A stretch of 64,000 nucleotides of DNA from Calidihabitans tengchongensis (GTDB lineage Bacteria > Sysuimicrobiota > Sysuimicrobiia > Sysuimicrobiales > Kaftiobacteriaceae), in NCBI GenBank assembly GCA_031459615.1, contig JAVKIE010000001.1, forward strand, positions 1 through 64,000, read 5' to 3'. The position numbers and the translations under genes were made by a program. Positions 49,790 to 58,820 of this stretch are shown here, one piece after another. Within the stretch, counting starts at the first letter, position 1; every line of letters begins with the position of its first letter. The notes beneath the pieces were generated by a model. That model was not told the origin of the DNA. It ran no database searches and saw only the letters and a program-made list of their open reading frames with translations.

Positions 49790-50454
49790 TCGCCTTCCTG
49801 CGGGGCGCCCTGCGCCGGCGGGCCGGGGACGTGGTGGTGGTGGAGGTGGGCGGGGTGGGCTACGAGGTGCACCTGCCCGCGGTGGTGGCCCGCGCCCTCC
49901 CGCCTGTGCGGGACGGGGAGTCGCCGGTGGTGGAGCTGTACATCTCATACCACGCCACCCAGAACCAGCCCCGCCCGCTGCTGATCGGCTTCCTCCACGA
50001 GGTGGAGCAGGAGTTCTTCGAGCGCTTCATCACCGTGGACGGGCTGGGCCCCACCAAGGCCATGAAGGCCATCGTCCACCCCATCCACGCCATCGCCGAC
50101 GCCATCGAGCGCAAGGACGTGCAGTTCCTCCGGAGGCTGCCGGGCATCGGCGCCCGGACGGCGGAGAAGATCGTGGCCGCCCTGCACGGGAAGATGGGCA
50201 AGTACGCCCTGCTGCAGGGCGCCCCGCCGCCGTCGCCGCCGCCTGCGGAGGACTTCCGGGCCGAGGTGCTGGATGTGCTCACCCGCCAGCTGGGCCACCG
50301 GATGGCCGAAGCCCGGCGGATGGTGGAGGAGGCGCTGCGCCGCCGCCCGGAGATCTCGTCGGCGGAGGAACTGTTCCAGGAGGTGTACCGGGTCACGGTG
50401 GAGCCCCCCGCCTCGGGCGAGGCCCGCCGGGGCCCGGGAGATCCCAGACCCTGA
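49786..50454 (+). CDS. ruvA: Holliday junction DNA helicase subunit RuvA
   Basis: 222 residues from GTG 49786. OB domain (FLRGALRRRAGDVVVVEVGG, GVGYEVHLP), helix-hairpin-helix motifs in ITVDGLGPTKAMKAI and LRRLPGIGARTAEKIVAAL, and domain III after a Pro-rich linker (PPPSPPPAEDF). It holds the junction open while RuvB drives branch migration. ruvB follows after 15 nt. Confidence 0.96.
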   Translation: MIAFLRGALRRRAGDVVVVEVGGVGYEVHLPAVVARALPPVRDGESPVVELYISYHATQNQPRPLLIGFLHEVEQEFFERFITVDGLGPTKAMKAIVHPIHAIADAIERKDVQFLRRLPGIGARTAEKIVAALHGKMGKYALLQGAPPPSPPPAEDFRAEVLDVLTRQLGHRMAEARRMVEEALRRRPEISSAEELFQEVYRVTVEPPASGEARRGPGDPRP

Positions 50455-50469
50455 CGCCGGGAGGCCGCG

Positions 50470-51489
50470 ATGCCGTCGCCCAAGCGCCCCGCCCCTGACC
50501 CCGCGGTGGACGAACCGTTCCTGCGCAGCCTGCGCCCCCAGAGCCTGGACGAGTGCATCGGGCAGCCCCGGGTGGTGGAGGGCCTGCGGATCAGCATCCG
50601 GGCCGCCCGGGAGCGGGGGGAGGCCCTCGACCACGTCCTGCTGCACGGCCCCCCGGGGCTGGGCAAGACCACGCTGGCCAACGTCATCGCCCGCGAGATG
50701 GATGCCAACATCGTCACCACCTCGGGGCCGGCGCTGGAGCGCGGCGGCGACCTGATGGGCATCCTCACCAACCTGCAGCCGCGGGACGTGCTGTTCATCG
50801 ACGAGATCCACCGGCTGTCCCGGGCGGTGGAGGAGTTCCTCTATCCCGCCATGGAGGACTTCTGCGTCAACTTCGTCATCGAGAAGGGCGCCCACGCCCG
50901 CACCCTGCGTTACCAGCTGCCGCCGTTCACCCTGGTGGGGGCCACGACCCGGGCCGGGCTGCTGTCCAGTCCCCTGCGGGAGCGCTTCGGGATCTTCCAC
51001 CACCTGGACTTCTTCACCGTGGACGAGCTGGTGGCGGTGGTCCGGCGGTCGGCGTCCATCCTGGGAGTTCCCATCACCGACGACGGCGCCGCCACCATCG
51101 CCCAGCGGTCCCGGGGGACACCCCGCATCGCCAACCGGCTCCTGCGCCGGGTGCGGGACTACGCCCAGGTGCGGGCGGACGGCCACATCACCGCCGCCCT
51201 GGCCGCCGAGGCTCTGGATTTTGAGGGGGTGGACGAGCGGGGGCTGGACGGGCTGGACCGGGAGCTGCTGCGGACCATTGCCGTGGTCTACGGCGGCGGC
51301 CCGGTGGGTATCGAGGCGCTGGCGGCCACCCTCAACGAGGAGCCGCAGACGCTGGAGGAGGTCGTGGAGCCCTACCTGCTGAAGATCGGATTCCTGACCC
51401 GGACCCCGGCGGGCCGCCGCATCACCGCTGCGGCCCTGGAGCACCTGGGGCTGCCGGCGGACGCCGGTCGTCAGGGGCACCTCCTGTAA
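50470..51489 (+). CDS. ruvB: Holliday junction DNA helicase RuvB
   Basis: 339 residues. LRPQSLDECIGQPRVVEGL, Walker A HGPPGLGKTTLANVIA near 60, Walker B VLFIDEIHRLSRAVEEFLYP, sensor 1 GATTRAGLLSSPLRERFG, and the C-terminal winged helix with EPYLLKIGFLTRTPAGR. AAA+ motor of the RuvAB branch-migration complex. Normal length and all motifs intact. Confidence 0.97.
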   Translation: MPSPKRPAPDPAVDEPFLRSLRPQSLDECIGQPRVVEGLRISIRAARERGEALDHVLLHGPPGLGKTTLANVIAREMDANIVTTSGPALERGGDLMGILTNLQPRDVLFIDEIHRLSRAVEEFLYPAMEDFCVNFVIEKGAHARTLRYQLPPFTLVGATTRAGLLSSPLRERFGIFHHLDFFTVDELVAVVRRSASILGVPITDDGAATIAQRSRGTPRIANRLLRRVRDYAQVRADGHITAALAAEALDFEGVDERGLDGLDRELLRTIAVVYGGGPVGIEALAATLNEEPQTLEEVVEPYLLKIGFLTRTPAGRRITAAALEHLGLPADAGRQGHLL

Positions 51490-51514
51490 CCCTTCCCGCG
51501 GCAGGTGAGAACCG

Positions 51515-51727
51515 GTGGAGATGTCGTCGCTGGGACGGACCCTGATGCTGTTCGGGGCGATCCTCCTGGTGGTGGGCGCGCTGATGACCGTGGTGGGCCG
51601 CGTCCCGCGCCTGCCGGGAGACATCCTGATCCGGCGCGACGGGCTGGTCGTCTACATTCCCCTGGCCACCAGCCTGGTCCTCAGCGTCCTGCTCACCGTG
51701 GTCTTCAGCCTGCTCGCGCGCCGATGA
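51515..51727 (+). CDS. DUF2905 small membrane protein
   Basis: 70 residues. Two hydrophobic segments, LMLFGAILLVVGALMTVVGR and IPLATSLVLSVLLTVVFSLL, around the conserved RVPRLPGDILIRRDG turn, the DUF2905 signature. Function unknown; often found near ruvB in Gram-positive and related genomes. Overlaps the next gene by ATGA. Confidence 0.85.
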   Translation: MEMSSLGRTLMLFGAILLVVGALMTVVGRVPRLPGDILIRRDGLVVYIPLATSLVLSVLLTVVFSLLARR

Positions 51728-52860
51728 CCGCGCGGCCCGCCCTCCACGCCGCCGCGCTGGCGGCGGCCCTCGCGCTTGCGGCGGGGTCTGCGCCTGCGGC
51801 GCGGGGACAGGCCCCCGCCGTGATCCGGGTGGGGCTGCTGCGCGAGCAGGAGCGGGTGGTGGTCCTCAGCGACCGCGCCATCACGCTGACCGCCCGGACC
51901 GCGGTGACGGTGCGCCTGGACCCGGGCGCCTACGAGGCCGCGGCCACGCCCTCGGGCGTGGACATCGCGGGGGTGGGGCGCTGGGAGGGGCCGGTGCGCC
52001 TGGTCCCCGCCGACGGTGCCCTTCTGTACCTGGGCATCCGTCCCTACCGGGGGATCCTGGAGCTGCGGCCGTCGGGCGGCCGGCTCGTGGTGGTGAATGA
52101 GGTCCCGCTGGAGGAGTACCTTTACGGGGTCCTGCCCGTGGAGGTGGATCCCCGCTGGCCGGAGGAAGCGCTCAAGGCGCAGGCCGTCGCCGCCCGGACC
52201 CTGGCGGTCTACAGCCTCAACCGGTATGCCGCGGAAGGCTACGATGTGCGGGCCACCACCGACACCCAGGTCTACGGCGGCGCCGGGGTGGAGGACCCGC
52301 GGACGTCGCTGGCCGTGGACGCCACCCGGGGCGAGATCGTCACGTACCAGGGTCGGCCGATCTTTGCCGCGTTCCACTCCGACTCCGGCGGCCACACCGA
52401 GAGCAGCGAGCACGTGTGGGGCGGGCGGTACCCCTACCTGCGGGGCGTCCCGGATCCGTACAGCGCGGGGGCGCCCACCCAGCAGTGGGTCGTCGTGCTG
52501 GACAGCGCCACCCTGGAGGCGCGGCTGCGCCAGGCCGGGTTCCCGGTGGCCGGCATCACCGAGGTGCTGGTGGCCGAGCTCACCCCGTCCGGCCGCGCCG
52601 CCACCGTGCGGGTGCAGGGGGCCCACGGGACGCTGGTGATCCGCGGGACCGACCTGCGGGCGGCGGTGGGTGTCGGCGTACTGCGCAGTACCCTGTTCGC
52701 CGTCCGCGGCGGCGAGGGCGCGTGGGAGTTTGCGGGGCGGGGCAGCGGCCACGGAGTCGGCCTCAGCCAGTGGGGCGCCCGCGGCCTGGCCGCCGCCGGC
52801 CGGACCTACCGGGAGATCCTCCGGTACTACTATACGGGCGTCGAGGTGGAGGGCCGCTGA
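51724..52860 (+). CDS. SpoIID/LytB-domain protein (lytic transglycosylase-like)
   Basis: 378 residues from ATG 51724. Signal peptide (ALHAAALAAALALAAGSAPA). The SpoIID domain is clear: VNEVPLEEYLYGVLPVEVDP, WPEEALKAQAVAARTLAVY, ATTDTQVYGG, FHSDSGGHTESSEHVWGG and the C-terminal GRGSGHGVGLSQWGARGLA. In sporulating bacteria SpoIID cuts denuded peptidoglycan during engulfment; relatives in non-sporulating bacteria also act on the wall. Sporulation cannot be claimed from this alone. Confidence 0.92.
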   Translation: MTARPALHAAALAAALALAAGSAPAARGQAPAVIRVGLLREQERVVVLSDRAITLTARTAVTVRLDPGAYEAAATPSGVDIAGVGRWEGPVRLVPADGALLYLGIRPYRGILELRPSGGRLVVVNEVPLEEYLYGVLPVEVDPRWPEEALKAQAVAARTLAVYSLNRYAAEGYDVRATTDTQVYGGAGVEDPRTSLAVDATRGEIVTYQGRPIFAAFHSDSGGHTESSEHVWGGRYPYLRGVPDPYSAGAPTQQWVVVLDSATLEARLRQAGFPVAGITEVLVAELTPSGRAATVRVQGAHGTLVIRGTDLRAAVGVGVLRSTLFAVRGGEGAWEFAGRGSGHGVGLSQWGARGLAAAGRTYREILRYYYTGVEVEGR

Positions 52861-52895
52861 CCCCGTCCCCCCACCGGGCGCCTCCGGGTCCGGAC

Positions 52896-53348
52896 TCAGT
52901 CCTCGACCTTGGTCCACCCTCCCCGGTGCGGGGTCCACGCACCCAGCGGGACGCGGCCGTACTGGTCCTCCTCGATCTCGTAGCCGGCCGCCTGCAGGCG
53001 GCGCTTGGCCTCGGCATAGTACCGGTAGTCCAGCTGCCATACGCCGCCCCGCAGCGGATTGGCGTAGGCCCCCAGGCCGCCCAGCAGCTTCTTGATATTC
53101 TCCTCTTCGGTCCGTTCGGCCGTCAGTTCCACACCCTGGGTGACCGTGGCCACGGCCCGGATGCGGCGGTTCTGCGGGGGGCCCGCCGGCCGCCCGGCGA
53201 CGTTCACCGACGAGATGGGGGTCTCCAGCGGCGCCGCCGGGGCCGCCGGCGGGGGCTGGGCGGCGGCGCGCTGGGCGCGCAGGGCGTCGGCCTTGGCCTT
53301 GATGGCGGCCAGGATCTCTTCGCGGCTCTTGGGCTTCTGCTCGTCCAT
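52896..53348 (-). CDS. Hypothetical protein
   Basis: 150 residues from ATG 53348. N-terminal charged helix (KSREEILAAIKAKADALRAQ), a Pro/Ala linker, then RRIRAVATVTQGVELTAERT, ENIKKLLGGLGAYANPLRGG and a C-terminal part rich in Tyr and Arg (QLDYRYYAEAKRRLQAAGYE). No signal peptide or membrane segment. Not recognised. It is convergent with the SpoIID-like gene and divergent from yajC. Confidence 0.65.
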   Translation of the reverse strand: MDEQKPKSREEILAAIKAKADALRAQRAAAQPPPAAPAAPLETPISSVNVAGRPAGPPQNRRIRAVATVTQGVELTAERTEEENIKKLLGGLGAYANPLRGGVWQLDYRYYAEAKRRLQAAGYEIEEDQYGRVPLGAWTPHRGGWTKVED

Positions 53349-53497
53349 CCGGTCCCTCCCACGCGGCGGCCGCAGGCGCCACCGCCCTGCGGCCCTCCCC
53401 GGGGACCTTCCACCTCCGGCAGCCCTCTCCTTCCTGCCCTCCCCGCAGGCCCTCCAACCTTCATCTTCCGGTTCTCGCCCCCCAGCCGCCGCTCTGG

Positions 53498-53503
53498 TAG
53501 GAT
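53498..53503 (+). promoter_or_regulatory. Probable -10 box of yajC
   Basis: TAGGAT, 41 nt before the GTG start; no clear -35 box. Confidence 0.4.
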
Positions 53504-53543
53504 AGGGAAGGCACGCGGCAGACAGCGGAGCGGGAGGTGCGAG

Positions 53544-53891
53544 GTGGCGGCGGCGTACGTGGTGATGCAGGCAACCCAGCAGGCGAGCAGCCGGTGGCTG
53601 GTGTGGTACCTTCTGCTGATTCTCGCCGTCTTCTACGTCTTCATGATCAGACCGCAGATGACCCAGCAGCGGCGGCGGCGGGAGATGCTCAAGGGCCTGA
53701 AGAAAGGCGACCGGGTGGTGACCATCGGGGGGTTGCACGCCACCATCTGGGACATTGACGACGAGAACACGCTGACCCTGGAACTGGCCCCCAACCTCCG
53801 CGTGAAGGCTGACCGGGGAGCGGTGAGCTACGTGCGGGGCAAGAAGCGCGACGAGCAGCCCCAACCCGTCCCCGTCCAGCCGTCCCGCTAG
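53544..53891 (+). CDS. yajC: Preprotein translocase accessory subunit YajC
   Basis: 115 residues from GTG 53544, seven bases after GGGAGG; ATG 53565 is a possible later start. One membrane helix, WYLLLILAVFYVFMIRP, then the YajC block QQRRRREMLKGLKKGDRVVTIGG and LELAPNLRVKADRGAVSYVR. It associates with SecDF at the translocon. Usually secD follows; here an HD hydrolase gene does. Confidence 0.93.
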   Translation: MAAAYVVMQATQQASSRWLVWYLLLILAVFYVFMIRPQMTQQRRRREMLKGLKKGDRVVTIGGLHATIWDIDDENTLTLELAPNLRVKADRGAVSYVRGKKRDEQPQPVPVQPSR

Positions 53892-53907
53892 GAGCCCGCC
53901 CGGGAGG

Positions 53908-54609
53908 ATGGCGATGGCCGACGCGCAGACCGGCGTGGCCGGAACGAGACTGGTGACCCTCGAGGACGTCAAGCGCGACCCCGAGGTGGAGGCTTACATC
54001 GACAAGGCCAACGAGTACACGGGCGCCATCGGCTACACCGAACATGGGGCGCGGCACGCCAACCTCACGGCCAGCATCGCCTACAACACCCTCAAGCGCC
54101 TGGGCTATCCGGAGCGGGACGCCCAGCTGGCCTCCATCGCCGCCTACCTGCACGACATCGGCAACCTGGTCAGCCGGGTCAACCACGAGCACACCGGCGC
54201 GGTGCTGGCCAACCGGATCCTGGAGCGCCTGGGCATGGACCCGGTGGAGCGCGCCATCGTCATGGGCGCCATCGGCAACCACGAGGAAAAGCACGGCGAG
54301 CCGGTCAGCCCGGTGGGGGCGGCGGTCATCCTGGCCGACAAATCCGACGTCCACCGGTCGCGGGTCCGCAACCCCGACCCCACCACCTTCGATATCCACG
54401 ACCGGGTGAACTACGCCGTCCAGCATTCGTTCCTGCGGGTGGATGACAAGAGCCGGACCATCACCCTGGAGCTCACCATCGACACCCAGCTGTCCCAGGT
54501 GATGGAGTACTTTGAGATCTTCCTCACCCGCATGGTGATGTGCCGGCGGGCGGCGAAGTTCCTCAACTGCGAGTTCAAGCTCCAGATCAACGGCGTCAAG
54601 CTGCTGTAG
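53908..54609 (+). CDS. HD-domain phosphohydrolase (COG3294-like)
   Basis: 233 residues from ATG 53908 (ATG 53914 possible). HD metal motif set: His in HGARHANLTASIAY, His-Asp in IAAYLHDIGNLVSRVNHEHT, later HEEKHGEPVSPVG and a final Asp in ILADKSDVHRSRVRN. The C-terminal TLELTIDTQLSQVMEYFEIF is typical of this HD group of unknown substrate. Starts 16 nt after yajC, same strand. Confidence 0.88.
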   Translation: MAMADAQTGVAGTRLVTLEDVKRDPEVEAYIDKANEYTGAIGYTEHGARHANLTASIAYNTLKRLGYPERDAQLASIAAYLHDIGNLVSRVNHEHTGAVLANRILERLGMDPVERAIVMGAIGNHEEKHGEPVSPVGAAVILADKSDVHRSRVRNPDPTTFDIHDRVNYAVQHSFLRVDDKSRTITLELTIDTQLSQVMEYFEIFLTRMVMCRRAAKFLNCEFKLQINGVKLL

Positions 54610-54612
54610 CCC

Positions 54613-55782
54613 TCACAGGGCGGCCAGCAACCGCGCCGCCGCTCCCCCGAGCAGAACGGCCATTCCCAGGCCGAGGCCCACCACCGCCGCCGCCCGCGCC
54701 GTTCCCACCACGCGCGCCAGCACCCCCACCGTGGCCAGGCAGGGCAGGGCCAGAGTGTTCACCAGGGCGTAGGTGAAGATCTGCGCCGGGGTGAGCCACT
54801 CCCTCAGGCCAGCCCCCGCGGGGACGCCGGTCATGGTTCCCAGCGCCGTCAGCAGCTGCACCGCCAGCTCCTTGCGCAGCATGGCACACAGCAGGGTCAG
54901 CCCGGCGGCCGGGGGCAGGAGCAACCAGCCCTCCACCACCGGGCTCAGGGGGCGGGCGGCCAGGCGGATGGCGCCGGTCTCGTAGAGCGCCCCCAGGGCC
55001 AGGCTTCCCGCCATGACCGCTGGCGCCGCGCCGAAGAGGAACTCCCTGGCGGCTGCGGCCACCGTCCGGGTCACCGCGCGGGCCGACGGGCAGCGCAGGG
55101 ACCCGGGAGGCGGCGGGGACAGGCGGGCGGTGGGGAAGAACACACGCAGCAGGCCGCCGGTGCCCACGAGGACCGCAGCGACGACCCCGTACAGGGCCGC
55201 CGCCCACCCTGCGCCCAGGGCGGCGCCGACGGTTCCGAAGATCACCGCCGTGCGCGCTCCGCAGGGGACCAGCGTGACGAGCGTGCCCGCCACGATGCGG
55301 GTGGATCCGCCGGGCAGGGCACGCAGCGCCAGAAGTGCCGGCACGTTGCAGCCAGCGGCCATCACCAGGGGTAGCGAAGGGGTGGCCGAGAGCCCCGTGC
55401 GGACCAGCAGCCTGTCGGCGGCCGCGGCGACGCGGGCCACCACACCTGTCTCCTGGAGGACAGCGAAGACCAGGTAGTAGGCCAGCACGTAGGGGATTCC
55501 CACCGAGATCAGCGCCTGGACCCCTCCGTCCAGCCCCCACAGGACGATCCGTGCGGCCAGGCCCCTTCCCATCGTCCGGCCGACCGCTGCGGCCACGGCG
55601 GCCGATCCCCACCGCCCCCAGACACCCTCCAGCGTCGCGGCGAGGGCGCCTCCTCCCCAGTACAGAGCCGCAAACAGGGCGGCGAGGGAGCCGATCACCC
55701 AGAACGTGGAGGAGATCCACTCTCCGACCACGTGGCCCCCTCCGCCTGTGGCCTCCAGCGGAGTGCGGTTGGCGCGAAGCAT
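54613..55782 (-). CDS. FeoB-like membrane protein lacking the G domain (Gate / nucleoside-recognition domain)
   Basis: 389 residues from ATG 55782; the frame is open further upstream but without hydrophobic content. About eight membrane segments. FeoB-type features: VMAAGCNVPALLALRALPGG, IVAGTLVTLVPCGARTAVIF with its conserved Cys, CAMLRKELAVQLLTALGTM. The GTPase domain that starts normal FeoB is absent. It may transport iron or another ion with a partner; being divergent from hemA it could supply iron for haem, which is inference. Confidence 0.8.
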   Translation of the reverse strand: MLRANRTPLEATGGGGHVVGEWISSTFWVIGSLAALFAALYWGGGALAATLEGVWGRWGSAAVAAAVGRTMGRGLAARIVLWGLDGGVQALISVGIPYVLAYYLVFAVLQETGVVARVAAAADRLLVRTGLSATPSLPLVMAAGCNVPALLALRALPGGSTRIVAGTLVTLVPCGARTAVIFGTVGAALGAGWAAALYGVVAAVLVGTGGLLRVFFPTARLSPPPPGSLRCPSARAVTRTVAAAAREFLFGAAPAVMAGSLALGALYETGAIRLAARPLSPVVEGWLLLPPAAGLTLLCAMLRKELAVQLLTALGTMTGVPAGAGLREWLTPAQIFTYALVNTLALPCLATVGVLARVVGTARAAAVVGLGLGMAVLLGGAAARLLAAL

Positions 55783-55973
55783 CCCGCCACGCAGCCTGAG
55801 CCCGCCCGGCTCCGACTGCAATAGGGCCGCCCGCCGACGCACAATCAGACAGCCGACCGATGGACGGGTCCGGCTTCGCCTGCAATCATATCTCCGCAAC
55901 TTTCCATGCAATCCCGGAGGATTCCCCGGTTTCCAGGGCGAACACGGGACGCAGGCGGGCGGGGCGTTCACCG

Positions 55974-57176
55974 GTGATCAGCGTCGTCGGCGTCACCCAC
56001 AAGACGGCTCCCCTTGAGGTTCGGGAGCGGTTCGCCTTCAGCAACCGGACAGCGGTCGGGATCCTGCGGTCCGTCCCGTTTGAGGCCTTTCTGCTGGTGA
56101 CCTGCAACCGCTGCGAGCTGTACGGGACTGCCGCAGCGACGGTCCTGCGGCAGGTGCTGCTGGACGCCGCCGGGGCGCCCGGGCAGACGCCCCTGATGGC
56201 CCACGAAGGACCGGCCGCCGTCCGCCACCTCCTGGCTGTGGCGGCCGGGCTGGACTCGATGGTGGTCGGCGAGCCTCAGATCCTCGGTCAGGTCAGGCAG
56301 GCGCTGGCGCTCGCCGCGGAGGCCGGACGCCTGGGGCCCGTCCTGTCCCGCCTGGGCCAGCACGCCCTGATCTGCGGCCGGCGGGTCCGCCGCGAGACGG
56401 CCCTGGGCCGCGGCCAGCCATCGGTCCCCCGGGTGGCGGCGGGCGTGGTCCGCCACGTTCTGAGCGATCTGAGCGGCCGTGTGGTGGTCGTGGTGGGCGC
56501 CGGGGAGATGGGCGCCCTGGCCGCGCGCACCTTCGGCCAGGCCGGCGCGCAGGTGGTCGTCGCCAGCCGCACGGCCCGGTCGGCGGAGGAGGCGGCCAGG
56601 AGCGCGGGCGGGCAGGCTGCGGTCCTGGATGAGCTGGACGCCCTGCTGGAGCGCGCCGACGCCGCCATCTTCTGCACCGGATCCCCCGCCCCGGTGCTGG
56701 GCGTGGAGCGGGTCCGCCGCATCATGGAAGCTCGCGGTAGCCGCCCGCTGGTCGTCGTCGACGTCGCGCTGCCGCGGGACGTCGCCCCCGACGTGCGGGA
56801 TGTGGAGGGCGTCCGCCTCTACGACCTGGACGACCTGCGGGCTCACGCGCCCGCGCCGTTGGCGCTGCAGGCGGTGGAGGCCGCGTGGGCGGTTGTGGAG
56901 CAGGAGACCGAGCGGTTCCTGCGCTGGATGTCCTCGCGGCGGGCGGTGCCGGCCATCCAGGCTCTGCGCCGGCGGGCCGACGCGATCGTGGAGGAGGAAG
57001 TGGCCCGCGCCGGCGGGGACCCCGAGGCACTGCGGCGGTTCGGCCAGCGCGTCGTCAACAGACTGCTGCACCACCCCGTGGTGCGGATGCGGGAGCGCGC
57101 AGGCGCGGGGGCGCTGACCTACCTGGAGATCGCCCGGGACCTGTTCGGTCTGGACGGAGCACAGGGAGATGGGTGA
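55974..57176 (+). CDS. hemA: Glutamyl-tRNA reductase
   Basis: 400 residues from GTG 55974; upstream codons of the open frame do not resemble the family. ISVVGVTHKTAPLEVRERFAF at the start, catalytic Cys44 in LVTCNRCELYG, GEPQILGQVRQAL, the Rossmann motif VVVVGAGEMGALAARTF and SRRAVPAIQALRRRAD near the C-terminal dimerisation helix. It reduces Glu-tRNA to glutamate semialdehyde, first committed step of the C5 haem pathway. It begins an operon of at least nine genes. Confidence 0.96.
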   Translation: MISVVGVTHKTAPLEVRERFAFSNRTAVGILRSVPFEAFLLVTCNRCELYGTAAATVLRQVLLDAAGAPGQTPLMAHEGPAAVRHLLAVAAGLDSMVVGEPQILGQVRQALALAAEAGRLGPVLSRLGQHALICGRRVRRETALGRGQPSVPRVAAGVVRHVLSDLSGRVVVVVGAGEMGALAARTFGQAGAQVVVASRTARSAEEAARSAGGQAAVLDELDALLERADAAIFCTGSPAPVLGVERVRRIMEARGSRPLVVVDVALPRDVAPDVRDVEGVRLYDLDDLRAHAPAPLALQAVEAAWAVVEQETERFLRWMSSRRAVPAIQALRRRADAIVEEEVARAGGDPEALRRFGQRVVNRLLHHPVVRMRERAGAGALTYLEIARDLFGLDGAQGDG

Positions 57177-58065
57177 GCGGGTGCGGGTCGGAACGCGCGG
57201 CAGCCGGCTGGCCCTGGTCCAGGCGGAGGAGGTGGCGCGGGGGCTGCGGGCCGGGGGCGTCGAGGCGGAACTGGTGGTGGTGCGCACCGCCGGCGACGCG
57301 AATCCGGCCACACCGGTCGCCCGCCTGGGCGTGGGAGCGTTCGTCCGGGAGCTGGAGCAGGCCCTGCGGTCCGGGCGGGTGGATGTGGCCGTCCACAGCG
57401 CCAAGGACCTGCCCGCCGACCCGCCGCCCGACCTCGTGGTGGCAGCCTATCTTCCCCGGGGGGACCCCCGCGACGCTCTGGTCAGCCGGACCGGGGCAGG
57501 CGTGGAGGGACTGCCTGCGGGGGCGCTGGTGGGCAGCAGCAGTCCCCGCCGCCGCGCCTACCTGCTCCGGGCGCGGCCGGACCTGCGCGTGGTCGAGATG
57601 CGCGGCAACGTGGACACACGGCTGCGGAAGGTCGACAGGGGAGACTGCGATGCCGTGGTCGTGGCGGCGGCAGGGCTGGTCCGCCTGGGGCTGGCCGGGC
57701 GCATCGCCGAGGTGCTGCCTCCGCAGACGATGCTGCCGGCGCCAGGCCAGGGAGCCGTCGCGGTGCAGGTCCGCCGCGACGACCGCCTCCGGGACGTGGT
57801 GAGTCTGCTGGACCACCTCCCGACCCGGCAGGAGGTGACGGCCGAGCAGGCCTTCCTGCGCACCCTCGGAGCCGGATGCCGGCTGCCGGTGGGGGCCCTG
57901 GCCCGCAGCGACGGCACCACGGTGCGTCTGGAAGGCGGTCTGGTGGACCCCGAGGGGAGACACGACGTGCGCGGCGAGATCGAGGGGCCCGACCCGCGGG
58001 CGCTGGGCGAGGAGCTGGCGCGCCGGCTGCTGGCGCGGGCCGTCGCGGCGGGGAGGATGCCGTGA
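57169..58065 (+). CDS. hemC: Porphobilinogen deaminase (hydroxymethylbilane synthase)
   Basis: 298 residues, overlapping hemA by 8 nt. VRVGTRGSRLALVQAEEVA, DVAVHSAKDLPADPPPDL with the catalytic Asp nearby, GSSSPRRRAYLLRARPDL, RGNVDTRLRKV and the cofactor-binding Cys237 in LGAGCRLPVGALA. It joins four porphobilinogens to hydroxymethylbilane. Confidence 0.97.
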   Translation: MGERVRVGTRGSRLALVQAEEVARGLRAGGVEAELVVVRTAGDANPATPVARLGVGAFVRELEQALRSGRVDVAVHSAKDLPADPPPDLVVAAYLPRGDPRDALVSRTGAGVEGLPAGALVGSSSPRRRAYLLRARPDLRVVEMRGNVDTRLRKVDRGDCDAVVVAAAGLVRLGLAGRIAEVLPPQTMLPAPGQGAVAVQVRRDDRLRDVVSLLDHLPTRQEVTAEQAFLRTLGAGCRLPVGALARSDGTTVRLEGGLVDPEGRHDVRGEIEGPDPRALGEELARRLLARAVAAGRMP

Positions 58066-58820
58066 GCGGACGGCGGGCGCTGCTGACCGGTCCGGACAGC
58101 CGCGCGCTGGCCGAGCTGCTGGTCGGGCGCGGCTGGCAGGTGCGGGCGGTGCCCACGGTAGCGATCCGCCCGGCGCCGACAGGACCGTTGGACGCCGCAC
58201 TGCGGCAGGTGGAGCGCTACGACTGGATCGTCCTGACCAGCCGGCACGGTGCCCGGGTGGTGGCCGACAGGTTGCGGGCCCTGGGGCTGCCGCGGCCGCA
58301 GCGTCCCCGGTGGGCGGCCGTGGGTCCGGCCACAGAACGACCGCTCGTGGACGCCGGCCTGGGACCCGTCGTGCGGCCGCCCCGCGCCCTGACGGCGGCT
58401 GTGGCCGATGTCCTGGGAGACGTGGCGGGACGGCGGGTCCTCCTGCCCCGCTCGGATCAGGCCTCGGTCCTCCTGCCGGCCGTCCTGCGGGAGCGGGGCG
58501 CCCGGGTGGACGAGGTGGTGGCCTACCTGACCGTCGAGGGCCCCGAGGAGTCCCGCCTGCCCCTGCGCCGGGCCCTGGAGGACGGCGTGGACGTGGTCGT
58601 GTTCACCAGCGGCTCCACGGTGCGCGGTTTCGCCCGCCTGGCAGACGACGTCCGGGTGCGGCTGGCCGGGGTGGCGGTGGCGTGCATCGGGCCCGTCACG
58701 GCCGAGGTGGCCCGCGCCCTGGGGATGTCTCCCACCGTCATCGCCGAGGAGCATACCGCCGCCGGAGTGGCGGCGGCTCTGGAGGAGGGACCCCATGCAT
58801 CCGCGAGTTCGTACATCTGA
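58062..58820 (+). CDS. hemD: Uroporphyrinogen-III synthase
   Basis: 252 residues from GTG 58062 (GTGA overlap with hemC). Two-lobed family pattern: RALLTGPDSRALAELLVGRG, YDWIVLTSRHGARVVADRLR, AAVGPATERPLVDAG, RVLLPRSDQASVLLPAVLRE, VDVVVFTSGSTVRGFARL and VACIGPVTAEVARALG. Sequence in this family is weak, so the operon position supports the call. Its 3' end overlaps hemB by 26 nt. Confidence 0.93.
   Translation: MSGRRALLTGPDSRALAELLVGRGWQVRAVPTVAIRPAPTGPLDAALRQVERYDWIVLTSRHGARVVADRLRALGLPRPQRPRWAAVGPATERPLVDAGLGPVVRPPRALTAAVADVLGDVAGRRVLLPRSDQASVLLPAVLRERGARVDEVVAYLTVEGPEESRLPLRRALEDGVDVVVFTSGSTVRGFARLADDVRVRLAGVAVACIGPVTAEVARALGMSPTVIAEEHTAAGVAAALEEGPHASASSYI

Noticed and set aside
45710..49948. 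Very long open frame on the minus strand (over 1,400 codons) across the PBP, yebC and ruvC genes
   Set aside because: It is the mirror of well-identified genes in high-GC DNA, is rich in Gly/Arg/His/Pro, and runs through the N gap.
51724..52860. Evidence of sporulation from SpoIID
   Set aside because: SpoIID/LytB domains are widespread in non-sporulating bacteria and no other sporulation gene is in the window.
55783..55973. Riboswitch or iron box between the FeoB-like gene and hemA
   Set aside because: No recognisable conserved core or Fur-type palindrome could be aligned by eye.
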